A stretch of 30,473 nucleotides of DNA from a virus. A program made the position numbers and the translations under genes. The stretch covers positions 1-30,473 of the IMG/VR virus record IMGVR_UViG_3300024344_000081; one strand, written 5' to 3'. Each line of letters opens with the position of its first letter. The stretch's first letter is position 1. The notes under the pieces were generated by a model. That model made no database searches, was not told the origin of the DNA, and was given only the letters and a program-made list of their open reading frames with translations. Shown in pieces: positions 9,201 to 17,231 of the stretch.

Positions 9201-9604
9201 AAGACAATACGGAAGCTCGCCAATATGTAAGAACGGCTAGAATAACGCTTAGAGCGGCGTTAGTTAATTCACCAAGGTTCCCTGTAACAGAGTTACAACA
9301 AACAGAAGAACTGTTAGCAGACGAGAAAAATTGGATTGTTAACCCTTATTCTGAAGTAGGAAGAATGGAAGATTTGGCACGAGTTCTTCAGAGTAAAAAA
9401 GCTACGTTATTAAAAATGGTTGCTGAAGGTCTGCAAGATCAAACTATGACTAGTGCTGCTCGCACAAAAATTATGGAAATTGAATTAGCAGAAAAATACT
9501 TGAGCCCGTTATTAGAGATAAGTAGAGCATCAGGTGCTTCTGAGGTTACTTCAGGATACACTGAAGAAGAATTAGAAGCTATGCGAAATGTTATTCAGCA
9601 ATAG
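6230..9604 (+). CDS. Large internal virion protein with N-terminal EF-hand-like loop and long coiled coil
   Basis: This 1124-aa protein begins MNRAILDRQMFAGGGAAFPD and then has a calcium-loop pattern, DLSGDGRITQKD (residues 20-31), with Asp/Ser/Asp and a closing Asp in the EF-hand positions 1, 3, 5 and 12. Residues about 30-340 are Gly/Met/Glu-rich and low in complexity, with the paired motifs QIKYYENGG (about 53) and QIRYYADGG (about 320). Residues about 400-770 are almost pure charged helix (Lys/Glu/Ala/Leu) and should form a very long coiled coil. The C-terminal 300 residues look globular. Size and place suit an ejectosome component such as the T7 gp15/gp16 class, by analogy only. It couples to the gene before by TAATG. 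Confidence 0.65.
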   Translation: MNRAILDRQMFAGGGAAFPDLSGDGRITQKDILMGKGVIPMAGGGNPMARGEQIKYYENGGGPETLVRGILGSILESAGSGALDNLGKGAVENLISQAVKLGGLGAGETMAVILNNQYGAREKDTTGAFLEIQRQMQEQQADMGLEAASPMVGATPPTRAIKPGGRMGGIPMAEGGMVEEGVGSLMAQETMPSPEAAMEDAVMGAAEGIGALDAAQDYEQAINSVRGDQMPIEARYEELASFVGPEDAAQTPESVLALVQPVLEMAEIDQGIGSIAPEAMGGDAPMTPEMAGGIMSNVPEAVPMEGPPENFNQGGVARLKNDQIRYYADGGPVFNFRKGGDPADAELRAELDKRLGLFQELGLGSESDRARALENQRRASKSGMLFDIADAALRFAGTPVRPGMSVASTAAESLAASKLFPRISQRADAITDFEQKQLSDKRTLNLAALTQSETSLAAKKASEASLAKEKLNNAAELLQLREKLSAEEKAAKTGQKYALELAREKGRLAQALEDIKGDNSDRAITLRAKLEAEIEKTKNDWRVNAVQTDFDNSKKLLGLKTTEDLVIVEQNFENSLKTLDQQLKNDLTKIDAGQKNELERMKVKDEYDLNKLNLTQQNNLALNEQRAGLETIARKDAQAFTAKENVLRRAFEKAAAGDEATLKLRLQQRGFDANKDAAAYDAALRKELSQMGISADIDAAKFEADLRRELKEMDFSQAEIDREINKVQQAFENEITTEKLTLEKAKQVLDENYKMRSIALDEELAAMPDFMFEQIDDGNETILMKINKKTGDSSEVLRTKIAQEPDYRNITFKGRTTPVDISTEAGKKLADSVAAAVASGDTTAKIEKIGTTRQVNPKAYFSENTKEVLMSYDRGNTFVRPDGTIVSQADMTGTVFPLSDEKTYEIHRNSRISARALEKLGEIDSIRLSGIDTSLKEAGLKALSDDDKRTYLEVSKNIRKGTGVLSKFAALINGIVGQIPGIGKFSSELFKDNTEARQYVRTARITLRAALVNSPRFPVTELQQTEELLADEKNWIVNPYSEVGRMEDLARVLQSKKATLLKMVAEGLQDQTMTSAARTKIMEIELAEKYLSPLLEISRASGASEVTSGYTEEELEAMRNVIQQ

Positions 9605-9613
9605 GTATATAAA

Positions 9614-12600
9614 ATGGTAGAACAAATTGAAAAAGAAGATCTTTATGAAATTGTAGATGACCCTGCTGTTTTTAATACGGAGCCTATTAAAGTAGAGCCT
9701 GTTGTTATTTCAAGTAGAGGTATGAGCGACTTTATAAAAATGTTTGGCACAGGAAAAGAACAGATAATAGATGGTCGTAGAACCTTTACGCCAACCAGTT
9801 CAATTCTTGCAAGACAAGTAGCGGGAGAATTAAATCAAAGATATCCTAGTTTAATTACATATCAAGGTTTGTTGGACGGAACTGCGCCGTACTTTGACAC
9901 AGATCCTATAGCTAAAAACAAAGAAGTTCAAACAAGAGGGCTTACTGACGATCAAATTTTAACACTTTTTTCAGTAGATGAACTGGGAAGACCTTTAGCT
10001 GGAAAAGAACTTAATACTTACATCGAAGGATTTAAAAGACAAATTGCTCCATCTACCGTTGGACTTGCCGCGGCGGTAAAAGGGGCTAAACTAGGCGCTA
10101 AAGCTCCGGGGGCTCCTCAAATAAAAGCGTTAAGTGCTATAGGTTTAGGCGCGTTAGGTCTTATTGGCGGAGAAACTGCTACAAAAAAATTTCAAGTAGC
10201 TCTTGGAGACGTTCTTTCTGATTATCCAAAATTAGTTGGTTTTTTTGGTTTAGGAACAGAACGTGTTTATACGCCCGGTCAGAAAGCAAAATACGAAGCA
10301 GGAAAAACAGCGGCTTCTTTTACGCCTTATGTAGTACCTAAATTTTATTTATCTAAAAATGTAGATTTGGGTGGAGCAACTTTAGCGCATAATATTTTAA
10401 AAAACGCTACTCGAATTGCGGACAAGATTAAAGCAGGTAAAAAAGTTACTGAGGCTGAACTTAAAACCCAAGGCGTCAAAGAATTACTAGGCGGAAAATA
10501 CACTTTATTTTCACCCTTTAAGAAAAAAACAAAAAATCCTGTACCTTTGTCTTTAAGATTAGTAGGTGCAATGGAAAGAATGTTGTCTAATTACGGAACT
10601 TTTTCTAGAACAAACCCTATTTTTGCGGGAGTTATAGAGGGTACGTCTGCTTTGGGCGCTACTCTTATGGCAGAGCGGGCCGAAACAGCATTTCCTGAAA
10701 GAGCTGGTCCAAGACTTGGTGCAGAATTAATTGGCGCGGCAGCTCCAAGTGTTCTTTTGCCAAGATTAGGTAGTTATTATATTCCAGCTATAGGAAGAGC
10801 GGTAAGAGATTCTACTTATACGCCTTTTAAAGAAGGTGGTTTACCTAAAGTTTGGTCGGATAATCTTGAACAGGTAAAAAAACTAGGTGGTGTTTTAAAA
10901 GGAAAAAGTGAAAAAAGAACATCTAAAAATATTTACAAGCAACTACTTAAACCAGAAAATTTTCCTGACGGAAAAGTTCCTACGCAAGAAGAATTTTTAA
11001 AAATTTTTGGCGAAGATGGTTTATTAGAAGCAAAAACTATAGCTCAAAGAGAAAAAATTTTAGGAAGACCAATGACTGCTCTTGAAAAAGAACAGTTTAA
11101 AAATAGAATTAACTGGACTGTCGCAGATTCGGTTACGGGTACTAAATATGAGTCTATTATTGTTGCTTTACAAGCAGCCGCTGAAGCAACTAGCCCAAAA
11201 CTTGCCTTACAAAGACAAGGGCAACAAGCCTTGGCAAACGACAATTATATAACAGTTATTCAAAAACTTGTAGAGACAGGAGATCCTAGTTTAATAAGAA
11301 TTGCAGCAGAAATGAGTTTTGATAGCTTTGAAACAGGTCATGCCGCTAAAATTGAGGATGCTGTTAACGAAGTTTTGATAGCTTTTGAAAAAGTAAAAGG
11401 AACAGATCCAAGCACTAATCAAGAGCTTGGTATTAAATTGTATGAAACAATAAACAATCTTTTAAAGAAAGCTAGGAGAACAGAAGAAAATATATGGCGG
11501 GTCTTAGATAACGTTGAATTAACTGAGTTTAGAAATACAAAAGGAGAACTTATTAGCCAGCCTAATTTTATTACTGCGTGGGAAGAAGCTTTGCCTAGAG
11601 TAAAAGAAGCTTCAAATTATGCTACTAATCAATTAAAACCAATAAATGATTTTGTAGAAAGAAATAGCAAAGAATTGGAAGAAGGCACGGCTTCTATTTC
11701 CTTACAAGACCTTAGAGAAATGCGTTCTTTGGCTTTAGATATATCTAGAGATCAAAACACACGACTTCAAATACAACGATTAGCGGGTATTTTTGCAGAA
11801 AGTTTATATGATGACATGTCTTCTTTGCCACAAGGTTCACTTTTTAGTTATGATGCCGCAGTTGCTTACAGTAGAGCGCTAAATGATACTTTTACAAGAA
11901 CTTTTAGCGGACCTCTTAATATGAAAAACAGGGGGACAGGTGCTTTGCGGATTCCTCCTGAAATAAGGGGTGCAAGATTGATGACAGGAACGTCTGATAC
12001 AGCTTTATTAAGACAATCTGAGTTAGAACATGTTGCTGAATTTGCAAGAGCCCAAAATTTAGAAGGCTTTGAAGACGATATAATTACGTTAAATAGTGTA
12101 AGAGATGGCTTGTTAAGAAACATGTTAACAAAAAACGTTTTAAAGTTGAAAACAAAAGAGATAAATCAAACTGCTTTAAACCAGTGGTTAGAAGATCCTG
12201 TTAACCGAGAGTTTTTATCTTTACCTGTCTTCCAATCTTTAAAAGACGATTTAAGTAACGCAGACATGGCACAAAGTCTTTTGGTAAATTTACAAAAAAG
12301 AAAAAACGATGAGCTTAAAACTTTAAAAAAGAATACAACTTTTTTAAATTTTCTTCCTCAAAGTAAGTTACCTGATGGTGTTAGAGGAAAAGAATCTCCA
12401 GCAAAAATTGTAGGAATTGCAATTGAAGACGATTTTCCTATAAATAGTTTAAACAACATTCTTGCTTTTGTTAACGGAGGTAAAACTCGAACAGTGGCTG
12501 GAGTTGAAATAACTGGCCTTCCCGACTTAAATAGGGCAGATAGGGTAGTGGCACGAGACGCTATAAAAAGTGCAATACTAGAACATTCTTTTTTAAAATC

Positions 12601-13462
12601 GGATATAAACAGCGGGGCTTTTAGTCCAACCGTAATGTATCAAAGTATTTTTGATCCTATGAAAAACACAGGTTTAAGAAGACCGGGAAAAAATATTGGA
12701 GGTGTTTCTTTGTCCGATTGGATGACGACAAACAAAATAATTTCCCCTAAAGAATTAAAAAACATAAAAAACATGTTAGGAGACATGGTAAAATATGAAG
12801 CTATGGATCAAGCAGGTAAACTTACCGACGAAATTTTAGGTGCGGATACGAATGCCGCATTAGATTTATACATAAGATTAGCTGGTTCTAAATTAGGTGC
12901 TACCGCGGCAGGTACACTAGGAGCAGGTGCAGACAGTCTTATTGTACGATCAGCGGGTGTTCGTTTTTTACAAACTATTTTACAAGACATGCCAAAAAGT
13001 ATGGATATGGCGTTTGCGGGAAAATTATTTCAAGACCCTGAATTGATGGCTTCTATGGTTCGAGCCGCAGGAGCAAATAATGCATCCGCTAAACAAAAAA
13101 AATCTATTGGATCTCGTTTTGTTGATTTACTTACTGTTTACGGTTTTAGAGAAAGTTTTCCTTTATTAGGTTCAAAAAGCAGAGAAGCTGTTGAAAACAT
13201 AGTAGAACCTACTATTGAAAATTTAATGGAAACTTTTACTGGCGAAGGCGCCGAAAAAAACAACGATAAATCTAGTTCTGTTGTTCTACCAAATCAAAAC
13301 GAGCTTAGAACAAGTTTCTTACAGCGACAGTCGGATGGTTTCCCTCCCACCACTAATCTGACAAGTCCTGCTTCTGGTCCCGGTCAAGTAGACCGGGCCA
13401 GATATGTCGCGTTGTTTCCAGAAGACAGGGATTTAATAGGAATAGAAAGTTTAATGACATGA
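9614..13462 (+). CDS. Very large internal virion protein
   Basis: At 1282 aa this is the longest gene in the window. It starts 9 nt after the previous stop. The N-terminal 140 residues are globular. A small-residue hydrophobic region follows at about 155-200 (IKALSAIGLGALGLIGG), which could contact a membrane, and further Ala/Gly-rich stretches occur near 340-395. Most of the rest is helical and rich in Lys, Leu and Asn. I searched by eye for a lysozyme or lytic transglycosylase signature of the kind found in T7 gp16 and saw none that I trust. Role as ejection protein is inferred from length, order and coupling with its neighbours. The C-terminus (FPEDRDLIGIESLMT) overlaps the next gene by 4 nt. 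Confidence 0.6.
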   Translation: MVEQIEKEDLYEIVDDPAVFNTEPIKVEPVVISSRGMSDFIKMFGTGKEQIIDGRRTFTPTSSILARQVAGELNQRYPSLITYQGLLDGTAPYFDTDPIAKNKEVQTRGLTDDQILTLFSVDELGRPLAGKELNTYIEGFKRQIAPSTVGLAAAVKGAKLGAKAPGAPQIKALSAIGLGALGLIGGETATKKFQVALGDVLSDYPKLVGFFGLGTERVYTPGQKAKYEAGKTAASFTPYVVPKFYLSKNVDLGGATLAHNILKNATRIADKIKAGKKVTEAELKTQGVKELLGGKYTLFSPFKKKTKNPVPLSLRLVGAMERMLSNYGTFSRTNPIFAGVIEGTSALGATLMAERAETAFPERAGPRLGAELIGAAAPSVLLPRLGSYYIPAIGRAVRDSTYTPFKEGGLPKVWSDNLEQVKKLGGVLKGKSEKRTSKNIYKQLLKPENFPDGKVPTQEEFLKIFGEDGLLEAKTIAQREKILGRPMTALEKEQFKNRINWTVADSVTGTKYESIIVALQAAAEATSPKLALQRQGQQALANDNYITVIQKLVETGDPSLIRIAAEMSFDSFETGHAAKIEDAVNEVLIAFEKVKGTDPSTNQELGIKLYETINNLLKKARRTEENIWRVLDNVELTEFRNTKGELISQPNFITAWEEALPRVKEASNYATNQLKPINDFVERNSKELEEGTASISLQDLREMRSLALDISRDQNTRLQIQRLAGIFAESLYDDMSSLPQGSLFSYDAAVAYSRALNDTFTRTFSGPLNMKNRGTGALRIPPEIRGARLMTGTSDTALLRQSELEHVAEFARAQNLEGFEDDIITLNSVRDGLLRNMLTKNVLKLKTKEINQTALNQWLEDPVNREFLSLPVFQSLKDDLSNADMAQSLLVNLQKRKNDELKTLKKNTTFLNFLPQSKLPDGVRGKESPAKIVGIAIEDDFPINSLNNILAFVNGGKTRTVAGVEITGLPDLNRADRVVARDAIKSAILEHSFLKSDINSGAFSPTVMYQSIFDPMKNTGLRRPGKNIGGVSLSDWMTTNKIISPKELKNIKNMLGDMVKYEAMDQAGKLTDEILGADTNAALDLYIRLAGSKLGATAAGTLGAGADSLIVRSAGVRFLQTILQDMPKSMDMAFAGKLFQDPELMASMVRAAGANNASAKQKKSIGSRFVDLLTVYGFRESFPLLGSKSREAVENIVEPTIENLMETFTGEGAEKNNDKSSSVVLPNQNELRTSFLQRQSDGFPPTTNLTSPASGPGQVDRARYVALFPEDRDLIGIESLMT

Positions 13463-14766
13463 TGAGTTATAAAAAAAATAAAATGAGTGTTCCTCGACAA
13501 ACGGTTATTAACGATCAACCACACATGCTTGCCTATATAAATCCTCAAGAAGCAATGATGCTAAAGAGTATGGGCGGAGCAGGAAAACCGGGTCCCGGCG
13601 GCGTACCTGCGTTTTATTATGGATTTGATTTTGGTGAAGCAGGGCGTGGTAAAGACGACAACAGTCGCGATGGTGGTGACGCACCACAAAATTTTGGTTA
13701 TGGAGATCAAACAGTGTCTGTCGATAATGATCAAGGCCCTAGTCAAGCAGACATAGACGCAGCAAACGCAGCAAACGCAGCAAAAGCGGCAATTGTTCGA
13801 GAACAGCAAGAGGCCGCAGCTCTTGTTGATGCACAGAACCAAGACGAAATTGATGCGCGAAGAGAAGCTCGAAAAAGATCAGGAATAGAAGCTTTAAATA
13901 GAAAAAATATAGCTACAGATCCCGAAGCATTGACGGCTAAAAAAATAACAGAGTTTTATAAAAATCCGATGGCTCGTCCAAAAAAAGGTATTTTTTCAGA
14001 ACTTGTAACAGGTTCAATACCGGGACAAATTTTTCAAAATATCTTTAATCAAAAAAATATTATGAGAAATAAATTACAACAGCAAGGTAATTACAGCGCT
14101 GATGGAGGTTTTGGTATTGGTTCGTTAATGAACAAGATGTTTAATACAAAAGCTGAAAGACAAATTGCCATTAGAGATCAAGGTGGAAATGTAATAGGCG
14201 TCGTTGGCTTTAATGAAAAAGGTACGCCTGTAAGTCATACAGGACAATTAGCTGGATTTATGGATGCTGTAGATTATACGGATCAAGGTAAAGGTAAAAT
14301 TTCTCAAGGTGAATTAGTTGATTTTGGTCAAGACAATGAATTTGGCCTTGGTTTAGGACCAGAAAGTTTTACCTCTTCTGACGAAGGAGTTGATCAAAAC
14401 TTACTTGCAGTTAGAAAAACAGATCCTTGCCCCGAAGGGTTTGTTTTAGATCCAGTAACAAATACATGTGTTCCAATTAGTGACACCATTTTTCCTCAAC
14501 CTTCGCCACCTGAATTATTACAACCTGAACCTGCTCCACCACCTGTTGTAGAACCCAATACAACAACGCAAATGGCTAATGTTTTAGTGCCCACAAACTA
14601 TCCTTTATTAGGAACACCTGTATCACCTGTATCACCGTCCGTAGATCCTTTTACACGGCCCACGGTTCTCTTTAATCAAGGCGGCGTTGCAAGCTTGAAC
14701 GACGTTGCACGAAACATGTCACGCGGCCCACGGGGCATTGCAGGATATGAAACGTATATGAGGTAG
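13459..14766 (+). CDS. Virion-module protein with Ala-rich helix, Cys-pair and C-terminal NQGGVA motif
   Basis: The ATG overlaps the previous stop (ATGA). The 435-aa product has a Gly-rich start, an Ala/Asn/Gln helix (IDAANAANAAKAAIVREQQE, about residues 95-135), a basic central domain and a Pro-rich linker (about 345-375). A short two-cysteine motif, DPCPEGFVLDPVTNTCVPI, lies just before the linker; the two Cys could form a disulphide or small loop fold. The C-terminus FNQGGVASLNDVARNMSRGP repeats the FNQGGVA motif found inside the 1124-aa protein. The shared motif argues that both are assembled into the same structure or processed in the same way. Function not known. Confidence 0.6.
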   Translation: MMSYKKNKMSVPRQTVINDQPHMLAYINPQEAMMLKSMGGAGKPGPGGVPAFYYGFDFGEAGRGKDDNSRDGGDAPQNFGYGDQTVSVDNDQGPSQADIDAANAANAAKAAIVREQQEAAALVDAQNQDEIDARREARKRSGIEALNRKNIATDPEALTAKKITEFYKNPMARPKKGIFSELVTGSIPGQIFQNIFNQKNIMRNKLQQQGNYSADGGFGIGSLMNKMFNTKAERQIAIRDQGGNVIGVVGFNEKGTPVSHTGQLAGFMDAVDYTDQGKGKISQGELVDFGQDNEFGLGLGPESFTSSDEGVDQNLLAVRKTDPCPEGFVLDPVTNTCVPISDTIFPQPSPPELLQPEPAPPPVVEPNTTTQMANVLVPTNYPLLGTPVSPVSPSVDPFTRPTVLFNQGGVASLNDVARNMSRGPRGIAGYETYMR

Positions 14767-14769
14767 CAT

Positions 14770-15105
14770 ATGGCAGACAACCGCCCTTTATTTTTAGCTT
14801 CAGAACAAATGTATTCCCCTAGTAATGTAAAAATAAATTTAGATCCTCCAATTCCTAAAATACCTGCAACAACTCAAACTCAAGCTCCTGTAGCGGCAGA
14901 ATTAAATATAACAATGCCTGTAGATCCAATTGATGAAACTCCGTACAGTGATATGATGCGTTTTAAAAGTGATTTAATTTCAAAAGCTATGCGATTGTTG
15001 GGTCCACAAAGGGCTACCGCAGAAACATATCGGATGTTGTCGGAGGCGCCACTTGGAGACGTTATGGAACTTGTAGATCGATTAACACCTAAGTCAGCCA
15101 AGTAG
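14770..15105 (+). CDS. Last gene of the virion module, unknown function
   Basis: This 111-aa protein starts 3 nt after the preceding stop. It has a proline-rich N-terminal half (LDPPIPKIPATTQTQAP) and a helical C-terminal half (YSDMMRFKSDLISKAMRLLG, then YRMLSEAPLGDVMELVDRL). No motif gives a function. Its 3' end overlaps the 3' end of the minus-strand helicase gene by 17 nt, so transcription of the two converges here with no clear bidirectional terminator in the overlap. Confidence 0.6.
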   Translation: MADNRPLFLASEQMYSPSNVKINLDPPIPKIPATTQTQAPVAAELNITMPVDPIDETPYSDMMRFKSDLISKAMRLLGPQRATAETYRMLSEAPLGDVMELVDRLTPKSAK

Positions 15106-16549
15106 CCGCCTCTTCTCCTAAAACTTGACCCGCTAACCCTACTTTTTTGCGTAAGGCGCTCAATACTTTCTCATCTATGGTGCGTGGCGATACCAAATCA
15201 ACATATGTAACAGACTTTTTCTGTCCAATACGATGCGCTCGATCTTCGCTTTGCAGTCTTATTTCTAAATCATACGAATTAGAAAAGTAGATAACAGTGT
15301 TAGCTTGATGCAAAGTTATGCCAAAACCACCCGTTTTAGGTTGACCTACAAAAAATCTTAGCTCACTATTCGCGTCTTGAAACTTATCAACAATCTCTTG
15401 ACGTTCTTTTTGTGGTGTTCCTCCAAAGTAAGTTGCGACCGAATCGGGCCCGAAACGGTCGCGCAGGGCCTGTGCGATCCGTTGAATGTCATAAGTGTAT
15501 GACGCCCAAATTATCGCCTTCCCTGAAATCTCGTCTACCACGGACATAAGACCAGATAGACGGTTGTTTGGTATTGGTTGAATTTCTCCATCGTCAGGTT
15601 GGAAAAACCCACAGCAAATTTGTTGTAGTCGCATGATTTGTGTAAGCACACTTTCGGTAGTTGCAAGCTCACCGTTTTCCAGTTGGGCAAGCGCCAATTT
15701 CTTCATCTGAGTGTACACAGTCAACTGTTCGTCCGTCAGTTCTATCTGACGGCGCGTATAGACCTTCTCTGGTAGGTCTAAGCATTCTTCTTTTAGGATA
15801 CGGTTACTAAACGCTAATAGCTTCTCATTAAGCTCGTCTAAGCGTCTGTAGCCTACAATCTCTTGAAAGCTTCGATTGCCCATTGTTCGGCTCTGAACCA
15901 TTGCATACCTACCTTGAAAAGCAAAATAGCTGTTAAACCCTAACGCACGGGGCGACAGGAAGAAACATTGGCTAAATAAATCCATCGGAGACTTTGTAAC
16001 AGGCGACCCTGTTAGTATCCGACGGTACAACGATACGTTCCGTAGCTCCATAATATTTTTTGTTCGAGCGGCCTTACGGTTCTTAATTGTAGTGCTTTCA
16101 TCAACAACGACCATATTGTCGGGGTTCTTTAGTAAAAACTCATACGCCGCTTTAGTACCTTTGCTTGTAGAGAAAGCTTCGACATTCATTACAAAAAATT
16201 TTAAATCATTTGTCTTATGCAATGTGATGTGGTTTAATTCTTCAGCAAACTTTTTGGAGGAGGAGGGCGTCCATCTACACACTATTCTAGCAATTCTATC
16301 TGGCAGATGATTAGGTATCTCACCTAAAATCCAATTATCGTACACACCTTTTGGTGCAATGATAAGGACCGCATTAATTTTATTGCATTCATACAGCACC
16401 GCAATATTATCTATAGCAACCTTACTTTTACCAGTGCCCATTTCCATCAAATAAGCATAAAAAACCTCTGCCCAAGAATCTTCTAAAACTTTTTTTTGAT
16501 GCTCATAAGGCTTTGTTTTGTAAAGGTAACCATTGAATTTATCTGACAT
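15089..16549 (-). CDS. SNF2-type superfamily 2 helicase/ATPase
   Basis: This 486-aa protein carries the full set of SF2 Snf2-like motifs. They are a YEHQ start (Gln18), Walker A MGTGKS (residues 37-42), Ia APKGVYDNW (65-73), motif II Asp-Glu-Ser-Thr (150-153, in the DEAH position), motif III LTGSPV (179-184), and C-terminal GGFGITLHQANTVI plus EDRAHRIGQ (motifs V and VI). Such enzymes translocate on double-stranded DNA and remodel protein-DNA complexes; phage copies are thought to help replication, recombination or defence evasion. It is the only confident minus-strand gene and separates the virion and replication modules. A promoter pattern (TTGCCT-17 nt-TATAAG) lies 36 nt upstream of the start. 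AGGA is 10 nt before the ATG. The last 17 nt overlap the neighbouring + strand gene. Confidence 0.9.
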   Translation of the reverse strand: MSDKFNGYLYKTKPYEHQKKVLEDSWAEVFYAYLMEMGTGKSKVAIDNIAVLYECNKINAVLIIAPKGVYDNWILGEIPNHLPDRIARIVCRWTPSSSKKFAEELNHITLHKTNDLKFFVMNVEAFSTSKGTKAAYEFLLKNPDNMVVVDESTTIKNRKAARTKNIMELRNVSLYRRILTGSPVTKSPMDLFSQCFFLSPRALGFNSYFAFQGRYAMVQSRTMGNRSFQEIVGYRRLDELNEKLLAFSNRILKEECLDLPEKVYTRRQIELTDEQLTVYTQMKKLALAQLENGELATTESVLTQIMRLQQICCGFFQPDDGEIQPIPNNRLSGLMSVVDEISGKAIIWASYTYDIQRIAQALRDRFGPDSVATYFGGTPQKERQEIVDKFQDANSELRFFVGQPKTGGFGITLHQANTVIYFSNSYDLEIRLQSEDRAHRIGQKKSVTYVDLVSPRTIDEKVLSALRKKVGLAGQVLGEEAATWLT

Positions 16550-16574
16550 AATACGATTTTCCTAGTTAATACTG

Positions 16575-16603
16575 TTGACAATACCTTATAGAAAGGTTTA
16601 AAA
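16575..16603 (+). promoter_or_regulatory. Candidate sigma-70-like promoter for the replication module
   Basis: A perfect TTGACA (16575-16580) is followed at 16-17 nt by TTTAAA/TTAAAA as a weak -10. The start would fall near 16610, giving a leader of about 40 nt with a small hairpin (AAGCAC at 16612-16617 with GTGCTT at 16625-16630) and the GAGAGG ribosome site before the gene at 16650. It is interleaved with a minus-strand promoter. Confidence 0.5.
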
Positions 16604-16613
16604 GGAAAGGCAA
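16585..16613 (-). promoter_or_regulatory. Candidate minus-strand promoter for the SNF2-type helicase
   Basis: Read on the minus strand, TTGCCT (16613-16608) is spaced 17 nt from TATAAG (16590-16585), matching the consensus at 4/6 and 5/6. The start would be near 16578, giving a leader of about 29 nt to the helicase ATG. The element overlaps the + strand promoter over most of its length, so the two should not be used at once. Confidence 0.45.
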
Positions 16614-16649
16614 GCACTAAAAACGTGCTTTAATCAAGAGAGGTAAAAC

Positions 16650-17231
16650 ATGAATGATAATGTACTAAAAATGATGGAGGATGACTTCGAGAAGACCGAA
16701 GCCACTTCTATCGAAAAGGTAGACCAGAAAGGTCTAAAAACTGTAGCAGAAATTGCGAGAATGATTATGGCTCAAGAGGCAAAACTAGCCGATCTTGAGC
16801 AACAAGCAAAAGATGCTAAAAAAGAATTGCTTCAACTGACTGATAACGAACTGCCGAATATGTTAGCAGAAATTGGTTTAAGCAAAATGACACTAGATGA
16901 TGGGTCAGAGGTTACTGTGAAACAAACCTATGGTGCCTCAATTCTAGTGGCTAATCGTCCTAAAGCTTATGAATGGCTACGCGAGCATGGTTACGACGAC
17001 ATAATAAAGAATGTTGTGTCATGCCAGTTTGGTCGTGGAGAAGACGAAAAGGCACTCGCATTTAAAGCGGTTGCAGAGAACGAGGGTTATCCGGCTGACC
17101 AAAAGACGGACATTCACAGCGGCACGTTACGCGCTTTTGTTAAAGAGCGTTGTGAAGCAGGGGATGATTTTCCAATGGAACTGTTTGGGGCCTACATTGG
17201 GCAACGAGCTATTATAAAGAGGAGTAAGTAA
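16650..17231 (+). CDS. Replication-module protein with coiled coil, unknown function
   Basis: This 193-aa protein is the first gene of the replication module, with GAGAGG 8 nt before its ATG. Residues about 30-75 form a heptad-like helix (IMAQEAKLADLEQQAKDAKK). A small beta-type segment follows (LSKMTLDDGSEVTVKQTYGA, about 80-100). The C-terminal half is mixed (AYEWLREHGYDDIIKNVVSC and FVKERCEAGDDFPMELFGAY). The pattern of coiled coil, 'LDDGSEV' hairpin and C-terminal domain is one I recall in uncharacterised phage genes next to SSB-like proteins. The next gene begins at the base after its stop. A DNA- or replisome-binding role is inferred only from context. Confidence 0.65.
   Translation: MNDNVLKMMEDDFEKTEATSIEKVDQKGLKTVAEIARMIMAQEAKLADLEQQAKDAKKELLQLTDNELPNMLAEIGLSKMTLDDGSEVTVKQTYGASILVANRPKAYEWLREHGYDDIIKNVVSCQFGRGEDEKALAFKAVAENEGYPADQKTDIHSGTLRAFVKERCEAGDDFPMELFGAYIGQRAIIKRSK

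Noticed and set aside
9614-13462. Transglycosylase or peptidase domain in the 1282-aa protein, as in T7 gp16
   Set aside because: No convincing catalytic Glu motif or peptidase motif was found by eye, so no enzyme function is claimed.
13740-13800. Short repeats in the Ala/Asn codon run (gcagcaaac) that look like a microsatellite
   Set aside because: They encode a simple Ala/Asn-rich helix and are few; no array structure or CRISPR-like spacing.
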